A stretch of DNA of 64,000 bases from Molossus alvarezi (lineage: Eukaryota > Chordata > Mammalia > Chiroptera > Molossidae): positions 38,157,488 through 38,221,487 of the forward strand of contig CM073897.1 in NCBI GenBank assembly GCA_037176705.1. Reading direction: 5' to 3'. Positions 30,475-42,749 of the stretch are shown here, piece by piece (position 1 is the stretch's first letter; every line of letters begins with the position of its first letter). The notes beneath the pieces are model-generated. The model was not told the origin of the DNA and did no database searches. It saw only the letters and a program-made list of their open reading frames with translations. The translations under genes were made by a program, and so were the position numbers.

Positions 30475-30732
30475 GCCCTGGCCGGTTGCTCAGTGGTTAG
30501 AGCGTTGGCCTGAGGTCCAGACAGACCAGGGTTCAGTTCCCGCTAAGGGCACATACCTTGGTTGTGGTTTGTCCCCGGTCCTAGTTAGGTTGTGTGTGTG
30601 TGTGTGTGTGTGGGGGGGAGCAGCCACTTGATGTGTCCCTTTCACATCGATGTTTTTCTCTTCCTCTCTTTCCCTCCCATTCTATCTGAAAACTGGAAAA
30701 ATGTCCTCTAGTGAGGATAAAAAAAAAAAACC
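30475..30732 (+). mobile_element. VES SINE, type A, with internal (TG)n
   Basis: GCCCTGGCCGGTTGCTCAG head (one T short). (TG)n at about 30593-30612 replaces the usual GTGCGGGTGG segment. G14 run just upstream (30458-30471). Confidence 0.92.
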
Positions 30733-30739
30733 AAAAAAC

Positions 30740-30880
30740 TGGGGAGGGGGGGTTATGTAACTGTTCTATATCTTGACTGTGGTGGTGATTATATAACTAT
30801 TCATTGGTTAAAACTCATAGAATTATACATCAAAAGAGTAAGTCTTATTGGATAAAATTTTTAATTAACAGAAAAGTTTT
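30740..30880 (+). mobile_element. Old L1M 3' UTR fragment
   Basis: TGGTGGTGATTATATAACTA, AAAACTCATAGAATTATACA and AAAGAGTAAGTCTTATTGG match old L1 3' ends. Confidence 0.65.
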
Positions 30881-31687
30881 AAGAGGGGAAAGTAATTTCA
30901 TATCCCATTAATACCTCTTAGTTTTCTTGCCCAGAGGCAATAGGGGTCTTATAAAAAATGACATTATGTTGGTGAAAATTTGGTCATGGAAGCCAACTTA
31001 TTGGGGAGAAACTTTTGGAAATGATGGTTGTTAGTGCTCTTAAACCAGGAAACCTACTCCACTACAATATATTAAACTGCAGCTTTTTTGGCTTACAGAT
31101 CTATTTCCCCCCTTTCCCCCCTTTCTGTTAATTAAAAAAAAAGACTGTTAGTCTACTCAGGGCCTGTGTTTAGTTATCTTGGTGTCCTTAGAATCTACCT
31201 AGTACATCTGACACCTAGTGGATACTCAATGAATATCTGCTGAAACCAAAGTCCTGTTTTATGCACGGAAGTAAATGTGAAAATAAATATGGTATATAGT
31301 TCCTGCTCTGAAAAGAACTGAAAACTTAGTGGCTATGTACTCACAATGTAGATAACAGTATGCAAACATAGGTGGGAAATAAGAGGGCAGAGGTAGGGAA
31401 AGATTGAGTGTAGGCTGATTATGGAAGCCTTCAACCTATCTTAATGTTCTATTATAAACATTAGTGGTACAGTGTGCAACAGGAGACCCTTTAATACCCC
31501 TGAGTAGAACTGTGGCTGATGATGAAAAACCTTACTGGGTGACAGGAAAATAGACCAGATGGAAGTAGTCTATCTAAAAATGCTTTACCTGACTAATTGT
31601 AGAGTATATATGTACTTTTCAAAGAAATTGAGGATGAACCAACCTTTGACCAACCTGCATCATCTTAAAATCTGTTAGGGACCTCCC
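30881..31687. other. Unique with L2-like pieces
   Basis: 31150-31245 (TGTCCTTAGAATCTACCTAG ... GGATACTCAATGAATATCTG) resembles an L2 3' end. The remainder is unrecognised. Confidence 0.45.
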
Positions 31688-31900
31688 GCCCGGCTGGTGT
31701 GACTCACTGGTTGAGTGTCGACCCATGCACCAAGAGGTCACGGGTTCGATTCTCAGTCAGGACACATGTCTAGGTTGTGGGCCAATCCCCAGTGGGGGGC
31801 ATGCAGGAGGCAGACAACCGATGTTTTCTCTCATCAATGTTTCTATCTCTCCCTCCCTTTCCCTTCCTCTCTAAAATCAATAAAGAAGAAGAAAAAGAAC
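31688..31900 (+). mobile_element. VES-related SINE, type B
   Basis: GCCCGGCTGGTGTGACTCAC head, GGGTTCGATTCTC B-box, GGGGCATGCAGGAGGCAGAC core, AAATCAATAAAGAAG tail. Confidence 0.9.
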
Positions 31901-33400
31901 CTGGTCCCAAAGGAAAACAGGAATTAATTTCACCAAAAACAGTCATTCTGGAGTCATCTTGCAGGCTTCCTTTAGAAAATAAAAAGCATTACAGTAATGG
32001 CTTTATGGCCATGGCATTAAACACATAATGGTATAAAGCACAGCTATCAATAAATATTTTATTATCAAATGTCAGTCTTCTCTGCACTGGGAATCAAGGA
32101 TTCCAATTCCATTTTCTGTCCAAGCCTTGAAGGACTTCATCAAGCAATGTTTTAGTTCCTTCATTGTCCAAAACAATCTACTTCACTAGCACAAAATGTT
32201 AACAAAAGAATGAGGTGATACGGGGTGACGAAAGTCAGTTATTAAAGGACTAAACAATCCATTCGTTTTACAGTAATTTAACAACTTCTTTATCCATTAA
32301 ACTACTGCTACATGTCTGCTATGTTACATGCCAAGGCAGCTTGATGGTTTATGAGCCAGTCACTTTGCAACTTTGTGCTAAAAGTGAGTTAGAAAGTAGA
32401 ATCAAGTTGTTTTCCTGGACATGGTAACCAGCTTTTGGGGAGCATTGTGCATTTCAAAGGTGGATTTCTAATTTTCTCCATTGGCCCACTACTCACTGGT
32501 TCTACCTTTTCCAGGTCAAGTACTAAATGATACTGTATGTCCATAATTATTTTCAAAATATAAAACGGTGCTATGAGGCCTGCACAAGAACTACAAGTTA
32601 AAAAATGCTGCAAATTGTTCTATAAAGTCTGGGTCTTGTCACTGTTTATGTGGAAATAACTATAGGTAGACAATCCCTTACCCTAAACTCTTGGGACCAG
32701 GTGAGATAGAGTTCAGAAATCCCTGGCATTTAGAATGGCAATTAGGTCCATATACTATGTGAATGTCCACACCTAGTAGCATGGGTAAAGCCTACAATTT
32801 TCACACCAGCACAGGTAAGGCCTGGTTATACTTCCCGGCTGCCCAATTTCCTCGTCTGTAAAACGAAGTTCTATTTAACTTGTGAATTGACAAACATTGT
32901 GATGCACTTTTTTAGATATTGGTCTAGTGTGCCCCACGTGGATCAAAAGGGCTTGAAAATCACTATTCACTTTAATTTTTTTTTTTTCAGTCCAAACTGT
33001 TTTACAGCCTTCTAAACAAGCGATGTGAAAACACACTCATTGATATTGATAAGCGATGGAGGGGGAGAGGAGCCATTAAATCCTTTCAGCAGTAAATCAC
33101 TAATGGGAAACCTTGAAATGTTTTTCTTGGAGGGTAGAAAAGATGAAAAGATACCAGGTACACTTCGAAGGCAGAATAAATTGCAACTTCAGGCTATTTT
33201 TTAAAACGTGCTTTAGTTATGGAGCTTTTGTTTCACCATATGGTGTTTCACACGGCTGTTGTACCTTTGGGAAATGTGGGGAAAAGACCATATATATGTA
33301 GTCTTGGCCAGATGGGAACTACTTAAATCTGGGACATTTACTTCCTCATTTCCCTTAAAATACTAGTTCTTGTGTAGATTTAAAAGTTAACCTGGGTTGT
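31901..33400. other. SINE-free unique sequence
   Basis: 1.5 kb with no recognised repeat. A minus-strand open frame at 32389-32613 (74 codons) has no domain and no clear splice context. It is recorded here only because the stretch is otherwise unexplained. Confidence 0.3.
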
Positions 33401-33566
33401 TATTTTTTAAATTTTTGGTTTTTATTAACTTTAGAGGGGGAAAATTTTCATGTTCCACCTGTCTGTGCATTCAGTGGTTGATTCTTGTATGTCCTGATGT
33501 AGATCAAACCCGCAACCTTGGTGTATTTGGAAAATGCTCTAATTAATTGAGCTACCCAGCCAGGGC
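33401..33566 (-). mobile_element. Ancient bat tRNA-SINE
   Basis: TTTTTATTAACTTTAGAGGG, GATCAAACCCGCAACCTTGG and TTGAGCTACCCAGCCAGGGC. Diverged. Confidence 0.8.
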
Positions 33567-34480
33567 ATAGATTCTGTTCTTAATTCCTCTACTTGTTAAT
33601 GGGTGACCTTGAGCAGACTTGTGCCATAATTTAAAATTGGAGGTGATTCTTACCCTAAGTACTGGTGAATGAAAATTGTAGCTAAAAATATACTTATAGC
33701 AACACAATAATTAGCTTTCTGTTAAGGATAAAACATCTCTTCATTTACTTATTGAACTAATAAGAGGTTTCTTACTTTCTAGTTGGAGGTAGGTTAATGC
33801 TGAAATGTTTGAGAAGTGTCTAGGAAAAAAGAGGTACCACAGGTTTGAGATTGATTAGGTGAAGATAAACCAGTCCAGGGTTTTGAAGTACATCAGCTAC
33901 AATGAAAACGAAAACACACACGCACGCATGCACAAACATTCCCCTCTGGAGCTTACCCACCAATGGGATTGCTTGAAGATGTTAACCCTACCTTTTAACT
34001 CTATCTAGGACACCGTGAATTACAACCCCCCTCCCCCACTAATCTATTCATTTATACAGCAAATACAGCATTTAGTTCCTACTCTAGTATTGTTTCCCAC
34101 GTTGTACCTTGATGAATTTAATGTTCTCAAAACTGTGAACCTCTTATATGGAAATGATCTATCCATTCATTCTGCTACTTAGCTCTTACTATGTACCAAG
34201 TATAGTGACTATTGAAAAGCCTGGATACCAAATACACACTTGGAGACAACAGCAAAGCAGCGTTTCCCTGCCTGCTCCTAATGAAACAAAAGGAGATAAT
34301 TTAGGACGTTCTAAAAGTGTGTCTTCACCATGAGAAACGAGAACTTCCTTAAATCCACTTTATGCTATTTGATTTTGAATTATATGAGGCAAGTCATCCA
34401 AGTTCTTCAGTGCATAGTAGGTCTCTGAAGTTCTTAATCAGGCCTTATATACAACTGTGAAAGAGAGAAAAATTGAAAAA
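33567..34480. other. Unique sequence
   Basis: No repeat or exon signature recognised, apart from a short CACACGCACGCATGCACA tract near 33915. Confidence 0.3.
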
Positions 34481-34489
34481 TTTAACCAG

Positions 34490-34700
34490 GGTTGTGAATC
34501 AGGGATTCATAGAATTCAGGGGGTCCATGAACTTTATGGGCAAAAAAACACATAACTTCTAATAAAATTTGAATGTAGGCAACAGACCAGAGTAGTGTTA
34601 GTAAATATTGTAGAAAACTTTAAATATGTTAATCATTGTTGAAATTACAATAATTACAGCCAGTGCTAGATCTTAACTGAGTTAATAAAGCATATATATT
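34490..34700. repeat. Possible hAT-type MER element
   Basis: AATCAGGGATTCATAGAATT, GGGGGTCCATGAACTTTATG and AATGTAGGCAACAGACCAG resemble a known ancient mammalian DNA-transposon family. The ends are not resolved. Confidence 0.45.
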
Positions 34701-36910
34701 TCTTGTATCAAAAATTTTAATTGATAATTATTTCAATATTACCAGCTCCTAAGACATACTGTATTTTATTAAAAATTTCTTTTGAAAACGACACTAAAAA
34801 GGTTGAGGGTAATGGTCTGAAGGGTCATAGTCACCGTTGTACCTCCAAAGCCTTGTACTTAGTAATTACTCCATACTTACTGGTTGAAACTGCCCCCCTC
34901 TCCAAATATTGACACTTTGGATGTCTACAGTAGAGTACTGCAGGGTTCCTTATTCAAAAATATTTTTTAATCAAATGCTTTATAAAGGCATGGATCACAT
35001 AACTTGTTCATGTGGTTGGATTATATTCTTCATTGAGTATTTGTATACACAAACATTTAAAAATATTTGACATGTGTCTTGGAATTTCAGAAGAGGTACT
35101 GAGCACAATGTAAATATGACTGAATTAGGAACACAAAAGAGAAGGGGCTTATACTGTTGGTACATTATTTTGGTAAATTATTTTACCTTGGTGCTTTCAA
35201 GTAAAATTAGGTGCAAAGGAATCACCTAGTGAATTTATTAAATTGCTATATTCCTGAACATATTTATATTTGATTAAGGTCATATTCATATATACTTACT
35301 ATTTCAAATAAATGTTTTCTAGTGCCACCTTAATCATCCAAACCTATAAAAACCGAGAAAATCATAGGATATAGAGGGGAGACTTTTCTGGCTAGTCAAC
35401 AATGGACATATGGATTTCAAATCTTGACTTTGGGGTATTTACTGCATTTAACTTTAGTGACACATTAAAGCCAGAAGTTAAAATCATGCCAATTTGTTAC
35501 AAACACAACAGTGGGTCAACTAAATAAGACTAAAAAACATGTTTTCTTCTCCTGAATGTTAACTCAAAGTAAAATGTTTAAAATGTGAAATACTAGAAAG
35601 ATCATAGAATGAGTTAAAACACCAACTGCTGAACCCTGTGCAGCAGGCTTGCTCATGTGTGCCCACTTATGGAAATATATATTATATAAGACTTTTAACT
35701 CCATCTAAGGTAAGGCCTGAAAAGGTCTCTTTTGGTAAATGTTTTTCTTGTTCCCCGTTAAGCTTGCTTGTCTCAACTCTGTGATCAAGTTATAATAATT
35801 TTTAATGTAACTGCTGGGTATACATCACCTTTGGGTTGCTGGCATTTCATTTCTGAGACAGGTAAGAAAGTTTATTCTATTTTAGAAGAGACATAAAGGC
35901 AAACAACAGAAGGCTGTTCTTTCAAATTTCATAGCTTGAAATATAAAAGCATTACTTTAGACCTGTGTAAGGCATGAAACAATTCTAACATTTTTCAATT
36001 TAGAAGATCATTTATTTTTAGAGAACTACAGTGATCCTCAATTAAGATAGAGCCTGATTTTCATAATCAAGTTCTTCAAGCTATGCAAGTACACAAGCAA
36101 AATCTGTTACTGCAAAAAAATTTTTTTAGATTTCAGCCACCCTATAATGACCTCTCACAGGAAGAAATGAAATATTTTGGTTAAGATCTTAATTATGTAA
36201 GTTTGACTTACCAATAAATTGTTGAAAGAGTACATATGAGGTAATCCCTGTCCTGTCTTTGGGGTCCTAACTACTCTGGGGCTACTTCCTAAAAACTTGA
36301 AATACACACACACCAAATCTATCTGTTTCAAAGCCCTCTGCTAAATGCTTTACATAGATTATCCTGTTTAATCCTCTTCCACACCCTTAAGGCTATTATC
36401 ACACAGTTAAAATGTTACCAATTCCTGTGGGACTCTGCAAGGCATTCAAGGTAGATTTCAAATTGAATCAGTAGGACTCCAGAGGTCATTATTCTCCAAA
36501 ACACTCAAGTCAGTCTTCATTTACTACCTCCAAAGACAGATCCCTTAAGTATTTGAATCTTGGGGCTGCTTAAAAAATTTCAAATGTTTGTTCTCGAGTC
36601 TTGTTTTTATACTATAAAAGATATGAATTAAAAAATGCTATAGGATTTTGAATGTGAAACCTCAAATTTAGTAACTGAGTCAAATTTGGAGCTTTAAAAG
36701 GTACTATATTACATATCATGTACTCAAACATCAAGAATATTAAAATAACAACAATAATTTTTAAAATTTAGGATTTAGGAAAAGTAGTAAAAAATTATTT
36801 TCAGAAAATTCTAGTATCTGTCGCCTCAGTTTAGAGACTTGTTTCTTTTAAATATCTGGAGCTTTACCATAATTTTGTAATAGCAGTAAGTTCTTACTGG
36901 ATAAATGCCT
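34701..36910. other. SINE-free AT-rich sequence
   Basis: 2.2 kb, unusually free of young repeats. A short antisense MIR-like piece at 36330-36415 (CTGCTAAATGCTTTACATAG, CTGTTTAATCCTCTTCC) is the only recognised unit. Confidence 0.4.
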
Positions 36911-37159
36911 ATTTTTTTTTTTAAATCCTATTTTTAAACCCTCACCTGAGGACATTTTTCTATTTTTTGTTCAGATAGAGTGGGAGGGAGAGAGAGAAAC
37001 ATCGATGTGAAAGGGACATATCAAGTGGTTGCCACCCGCACGACCAACCAAGGCTGGGGGCAAACTGCAACCGAGGTACACGCCCTTAGTGGGAACCGAA
37101 CCCAGGTTTCTCTGGACCTCGGGCCGACGCTCTAACCGCTGAGCCAAACAGGCCAGGGC
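36911..37159 (-). mobile_element. VES SINE, type A
   Basis: CCCTCACCTGAGGACATTTT tail and GAGCCAAACAGGCCAGGGC head. The only VES between 31.9 and 45.3 kb. Confidence 0.93.
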
Positions 37160-38990
37160 TGGAAAGTGTCTCTTATCACTTCCTTAGGATTAGACTAAAC
37201 ACTTACTCAAAGAAATATCCAGGTAAGTCAAGATATTCTGGTATTCTCAAGGTTAAAATTGATTTCTTCCCTCCCTCCCCAACTATCAAGTATAAATTGA
37301 CCCCTAAGTGATTTCCTCATCTACATATTTTCACAATTCATTTATGGGTATAATTAGTAATAAACCTAACATCTTTGCCAAAACTTATTACTTACTAGGT
37401 ATGACACACTACTAAAAACACAAATACGGATGTGAAGAACTACTCTACCCTACCTTGTAGAGTCACCTGTAGTTTTAAAAATACACAATATCTGGTTCCA
37501 ATCCTGGAGTATTTGGCTCCTGCCGAATTACTGGTGGGCAGTAATTATTCATTTTTAGAGTTCTATAGGTGATCCTGACACTTAAGCCTGTTGAAAAAAC
37601 TTTTAACTGAGTCAATACAATACTCTTTAATGAGCTGCCTATAATTATAATAAAAATCAACGCCCTAATTCTTTAAAAAATTTTTTCTATAACCATTTAT
37701 CCCCTCTATACCCTCCTCCCTAATTCTCTTTTGAAAGAAGGGGGGGGGGGGTTCTGTATCTATTTAAAGCATTCCTAATTCCACTTTTCAATGTTTTCCT
37801 AATGCAGTGTTTCTTCCAGGTCATTAAGGTTACTGTTTCAGAAGCTAACATCACCAACTTAAATATTAGTTTTGTAAATAAAATTTCTAAAAACACATTA
37901 TAGATTTCCCACCACTTAAAAGTTAAGGGTTAAATCGTGGAGTCTTTTTGTAGATATTAGTTAGATCTGCTTCAATTCTTTATGGTTACATGTCCACTGT
38001 ATATAAGGCTGGAAAAACTTCAAACTGCCCCAAAACATGACAAATTACAAAAATCAGTGCATTACATAGATCTCACTTCTCACACACAGGATTTCTAAGA
38101 AATCTGTTGGTGTTTCCCCCCCACCACACACACAAATCTGTCTTCAACAGTTACTCATGTTGAGATTATTGCTTATATAAAGAAATATAAAATGAACCAA
38201 ATTCACTATAATTTTTATAAGACACAAAAACACTCTGAAAAGTAATTTAAGAATTTGAAACTAAACCTAAATGTAAATTTGTCTTGTCTATTTTATGTCT
38301 TTTGAGCTTAAAACACTTCTATAGTTATATTGAAGGTCAGAAATAAAATAGTAAACACTTTGTTCCTTTTCCTATACTTACCATCATTATTTGCAAAGGT
38401 ATGTCTGAATAATAGAACTATTTGCATGAACGCTTACCATTGTTATATTCATGGATAAACGAGACCCATACATATCACCTTTGTTTAAAAATAAAACAAA
38501 GCCACTCATCTTGTGACTTATTCCCAGAAACATGACATTTAAGATCATTCTTCATAACTGTTTTTATAGTCATAATCTGCATACATTTAAAATACTCTTT
38601 CTACCATGCTTTGATCACTTGTAATAATTGTGCCTAGCCTTTCTTTGCTAAGAGAATTCATTTATCAGCTTATTCATTACTCCTAACAGGTGAAGCACAT
38701 ACCTAAGGGACCCAAAATAACTTGTTAATTTTGTTTTCAGAATTAGGTGCAAAAGGGAGGAAGAAAAACAGCGCAAAGTATAGCAACATTTTTAACCCTT
38801 CAGACACCCTCAGGAGGAAAAGAAATTTTCCATCTTTCCATGGTGTAGACAGACTCTGAAAAATAAACACACATTAGTAATGCAATTGAGAATACAGTTC
38901 ATTTGAGACACTAGACAAAATAACTTAAAGACCAGTGATTTTGGTTTCAGTTAGTTAAAAAAAAATTAGTTGTTACAGTTGTTGTAAATA
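37160..38990. other. SINE-free AT-rich sequence flanking the CpG-rich region
   Basis: No repeats are recognised. On the minus strand a strong acceptor-like run (TTTATTTTTCAG then AGTCTG, at about 38858-38869) and a donor-like GTAAGTATAGG (about 38370-38380) are present. No convincing coding exon joins them. G13 run at about 37739-37751. Confidence 0.35.
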
Positions 38991-39843
38991 CGGAGTACCA
39001 CAAACTCCGGTAAGCTGGTGATCCATGGTAATGAACATCCCATCTCTGCAGTATTTTAGCGCATACTCTCGGTTTACCGAAGAATCCGTGCTACTCGGGA
39101 ACAGATCGATCGGCAGCCGTCAATAACATCAATCCCCAACTCAACATCTCCCTGCTTTTGCTGGCAGATATGAAGATGTCATTTCAACCCGGGTGTGTTT
39201 CCCCTTTAGGCCCCTCCTTATCTTTTCCGAATTGCAGCCCCAAAGCACCGTCCGTCCCTTTGCAGCTTGTCTACCTTCCGATCTTGATTTCTTTGGACCC
39301 CTTTGCCAATCATTCTGTATGAGAAACCAACTAGGGTCCGAAAAACTGGGATGGGGTAAGGAATGACGAAAAATTAACCTAAAAGTTAATAATAAGTTTA
39401 GATGGGCAGCCCAACTCCATGGGTGGAAGCTTCTCCGACCACAGGCGTGAAGGTCGCCGTCTCGGGTCCCCGCACCCCAACAAAGACATCGACAACCCCG
39501 ACTGTCCTGTTAGAGGGTATAAGTGATGCTCCGAGCCCAGAAGTGAATTGACTCCCTCAGTACCTTATTAGAAAATGGAGCAAGAGGCGTAGGGGGCCTA
39601 TGCAAACCCGCAGGACCGTGAGGACGAGGCCCGCTCAACCTCTACCTCTGGATGCCGTCTCCAGCCAGACCCGCCCTACATCAATCTGTCCCCAGATGAA
39701 GCTTCCACCCTCCGGTTCCCATGGTGGGGCCCCCGGGTCTCCGACGAGCTTGTCCACCACCTCACCATCCCCAACGCACCACCACTCGACTCCCGCGCCT
39801 CCTAAAACCTCAGCCCGCTCCGCAGAATGGTCCCGGTACTCCT

Positions 39844-39855
39844 AACATGGCGGCC
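39844..39855 (+). promoter_or_regulatory. YY1-type motif
   Basis: AACATGGCGGCC matches the YY1 core (ATGGCGGC) in the plus orientation. This motif often sits at or just after transcription starts. An ATG within it opens a 24-codon frame ending at 39919-39921, a possible upstream ORF. Confidence 0.6.
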
Positions 39856-39903
39856 GAGCTTCCTTCGCTCCCTTCGCTGGCTCTGGGTGCATCCGAGCTC
39901 GGT

Positions 39904-39925
39904 GCATTTTGGGCATTGTAGTTCC
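39904..39925 (-). promoter_or_regulatory. ZNF143/SBS-type motif, minus orientation
   Basis: GCATTTTGGGCATTGTAGTTCC is the reverse complement of an ACTACAAT(G)CCCAAAATGC-type site, close to the ZNF143 consensus ACTACAATTCCCAGCATGC. Call is by motif memory. Confidence 0.7.
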
Positions 39926-39962
39926 GGCAGTAGCCTCAGGGTCCCGGCCGAGCTTTAAGAGG

Positions 39963-39981
39963 ACTACAATTTCCAGAATGC
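39963..39981 (+). promoter_or_regulatory. ZNF143/SBS-type motif, plus orientation
   Basis: ACTACAATTTCCAGAATGC differs from the ZNF143 consensus at about two positions. With the site at 39904-39925 it makes a divergent pair. Confidence 0.75.
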
Positions 39982-40620
39982 AGCGCTCCTGAGCATGGCT
40001 ATTGGGGCCTTTTGGACAGAGGGATGATGTCATTGCAAAAACCCTACTGCATTCATTGTGCTACGGTCTATCCACCCCCCTGCTGCTGCTGGGCTTGTGA
40101 TTGCCGCTTGCTCCAGCTGAGCTAAGAGTAGCAGCGGCATCAGGGCAGGGACTGACTCCAGCCCTTGGACTTAAGACATCGCACCACCTTACGTTGCGTG
40201 CGTGACTCATTCGCACATCATTTCTGTTTATGCCTGGGGTGGGGAGAAAAATCCCAAACCAGGTGAGTTGAAGTGATTTATTCCAATGGTTCTACTAAGT
40301 TATTCCTCCCGCTTAATTCTCAAGGCTTTCTTTTGGGAAGATGGGGGGCGGGAGGATTGGGGAGGTGCTCGCAAGCGCCGCTAAGCGAAACGCTCTGTGT
40401 AATTTGGGTCACTGCAAAGAACAACTCCAGCCACCTTCCCCCGCGGGAGGACCGATTCCTGCCAATTCTCTAGTCGCAACTCCCCTCAACCTTTTGGAAG
40501 CTGAGAGAGGGGGCTGGGCTGGGGAGGATGTTGGGAAGTGCTTTTGGAAAATCAGAAGGCAGAGGTGGGGGACTGCAGTCCTGTCACTAACGGCCCGAGT
40601 GCTGAGGTTTGAGTAGGAAG

Positions 40621-42740
40621 GGGTGATGCGTGGGAAGACATGGAGACAGTGATTTAATGTGGTCGCACTACTTTAGAACATTTCTGTGTCGCTTGGGCGA
40701 GCACACACTTCGTTTTTAAGATGAGCGTGCTTCTGAGCAGGCTAAGTTTTGTGGAGCTCAATTTTATATGCGTGTCTATGCCGTTTGCCTCGCCTTTTCT
40801 GCCCATTCGAGGTGACAGTGTCCTTTAATGGTGCACTCCGTGCCAGTCAGAAATATTTCACGTGTCTGGGGAAGCTTCTCTTGGGCTGCTGGAAAAGCAT
40901 TTTCATTAAGTGTTCTTTTCCCCGACTGCAGGATTTCAGGATTGTTTGAAAGTGGAGCTGACAGATTTGTGCTTGTGTGTTTTAAATTACATTGCAATAG
41001 GCTCCTTGCCACTGGCAGTGGTACCATAATAAGCTGCTGTTTCCTGAGGCACAGTCACTAGTCACAAATAACGGTTTGGAGAAGGGATCGTTAAGGAAAC
41101 CTGGGTTTATTTTAACGTGTTAGGGAAGGGAAAGTTAGAAGCACTGTTAACCTTCATTTGCCATTACTGAAAGGTACTCATAAAAGAGTGATCCTGGCCA
41201 AGGAAAACAAGGAGCATAGTAGTGGTTTTTTGGTTTTTCATCCTTTAGGATCTGATACATTTAACAGGACAGAAAGCATTCTGACTTGTATGATGTTGGC
41301 TCTCTTCTTGGAAGTTATTAGGATGATTAGTGCAATAAATATGCTACTTTGAGATAAACAACTGGCTGATTCAAGAACAGATGGGGCTAGTCTTAGCTGA
41401 GAGATCTACAACCTTGGAAATGAATGGACCTGGGGTCAACCTCACCCCCCTCTTGGAATATCAAAAGAAGGAGAAATGCAGTACTTATGCAGGTACTTTA
41501 TGCTTAACTCTAAAATGACAAACCTTTTTATAGTCAAGTCAGGCAATGAGGGAAAGTCTTTACTGGTTCTCTTCTGTCGCTGAACTGATTTTGTTCATTT
41601 TAAATTCAGACCCTTAGATCTCCTAAGTTACAGCTGGGTGATGCTTCGTTTAATGCTGCTTTACTGAATGCAAAGGACAATCCATTGTATGGGCTTTGTA
41701 GTAGAATGATTTATTGGAATGCAATGAGCAGCTTTTGGATTTGGGAAAAGATGGACTGCGTGGCTTTGTCTCTTTCTATGTCTCCCTGTTGCTTACTGTG
41801 TGCTTTTTTTTTTTTTTTAGCACCTTATCCTTTTCTCTGGTACCTTCCTTTCTCCACCCTTCTACCTTTCATGTAGTTCTTTCAGTTTCTTTCCCTGTTT
41901 CTCCATTTGCAATTCTCATTTTCCCTCTGTGTTTCAGAATCTCCCTCTTATCACCAGTATATCACATCTATTTCTTTAAGTCTCTTTTCAATCTCTGAAT
42001 ACCCTCCCTACCCCTTCTCTACCTCACCCAGCAAATCCAGGCTGAGTGGAGACAGTGAGAATATTCCACAGAGTTCTCTTTGAAGAGGCTTTGATTTTTC
42101 CATTTCTTGCAGTTGGTGCTTGGCAGGATGAGTAACAACATGCTTGACCCCTTGGCCTGGTTTGTGGTTTCTGTGACAGACATAACTTGGCCCCAGGCAA
42201 CATGTGAACAATGATATGTTGCAGTAGATCTCACGCCAAACTCTATTGCTACCTGTATTAAGAACTGCCAATGGATTAGCAAGGTTTTTTTTTACATGAC
42301 ATGTTCTCACAATTACCAAAGAATAAGTAGATTTCAAATAGCTTTTGCCTCATCGAATACTTTTTTCCTTATCCTTGCTGCAGTAAGTGGAGGGAAGGTT
42401 GTCTTTCCCCCTTCTTTCTCTGTTGATCGGTGAGGGGCAGTATCCAGGTGGCAGACTACCTTTTTTGGGGGTGGGGTGTGGCTTGAGTAAAACCATCTTT
42501 CTCTCTTGTGGTTTCTTCTCTTCTGTGGATGAAAGAAGTTTGTTATTTTATACTCCCCTCTTAAGAAGAAGGGTGTGGTAGTAGTTATATTTGTGTGATT
42601 AACATTAGTGCTTCTCTGGGCATGGAAAGTCTAATGTCTGTCTGGAGGCAACTAGTGTGACAGGCAGATTCAGAGGCTGTCATCCTAGACTTCTCTATCA
42701 CCATTTTCTCATTTCTAATATTCTTCTTCTGAGATGCTTC
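40621..42740. other. SINE-free sequence downstream of the CpG region
   Basis: 2.1 kb without recognised transposons, apart from T-rich runs (41808-41819). It is consistent with a first intron. Short open frames show no domain. Confidence 0.4.
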
Positions 42741-42749
42741 CTCTCCCAA

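Larger units (their letters stand above)
39856..40262 (+). other. Candidate noncoding first exon of an unknown plus-strand gene
   Basis: From the YY1/ZNF143 cluster to a consensus 5' splice site at 40262/40263 (ACCAG followed by GTGAGTTG). No ATG opens a long frame into the donor, so the exon would be 5' UTR and coding would begin beyond this window or in an unrecognised downstream exon. The start is approximate. Confidence 0.45.
39000..40620. promoter_or_regulatory. CpG-rich candidate bidirectional promoter region
   Basis: CpG dinucleotides rise sharply here against a CpG-poor background, most densely at 39430-39960 and 40090-40500. The block contains a YY1-type motif, two ZNF143-type motifs facing opposite ways about 40 bp apart, a CRE-like TGATGTCA (40025-40032), and an AP-1-type TGACTCA (40203-40209). 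No TATA box is evident. This layout is typical of housekeeping-type promoters, often bidirectional. The flanking genes are not identifiable from this window. Several GC-rich open frames cross the block on both strands, but none carries a recognisable domain. Confidence 0.75.

Noticed and set aside
32389..32613. 74-codon minus-strand frame with protein-like composition
   Set aside because: No domain, no convincing acceptor/donor pair, and length within chance for AT-rich DNA. Conservation would be needed to revive it.
39600..39921. Open frames over the CpG block, including one of 81 codons
   Set aside because: Proline/serine/threonine-rich low-complexity translation of CpG-rich DNA, open in several frames on both strands, with no recognised homologue or splice context.
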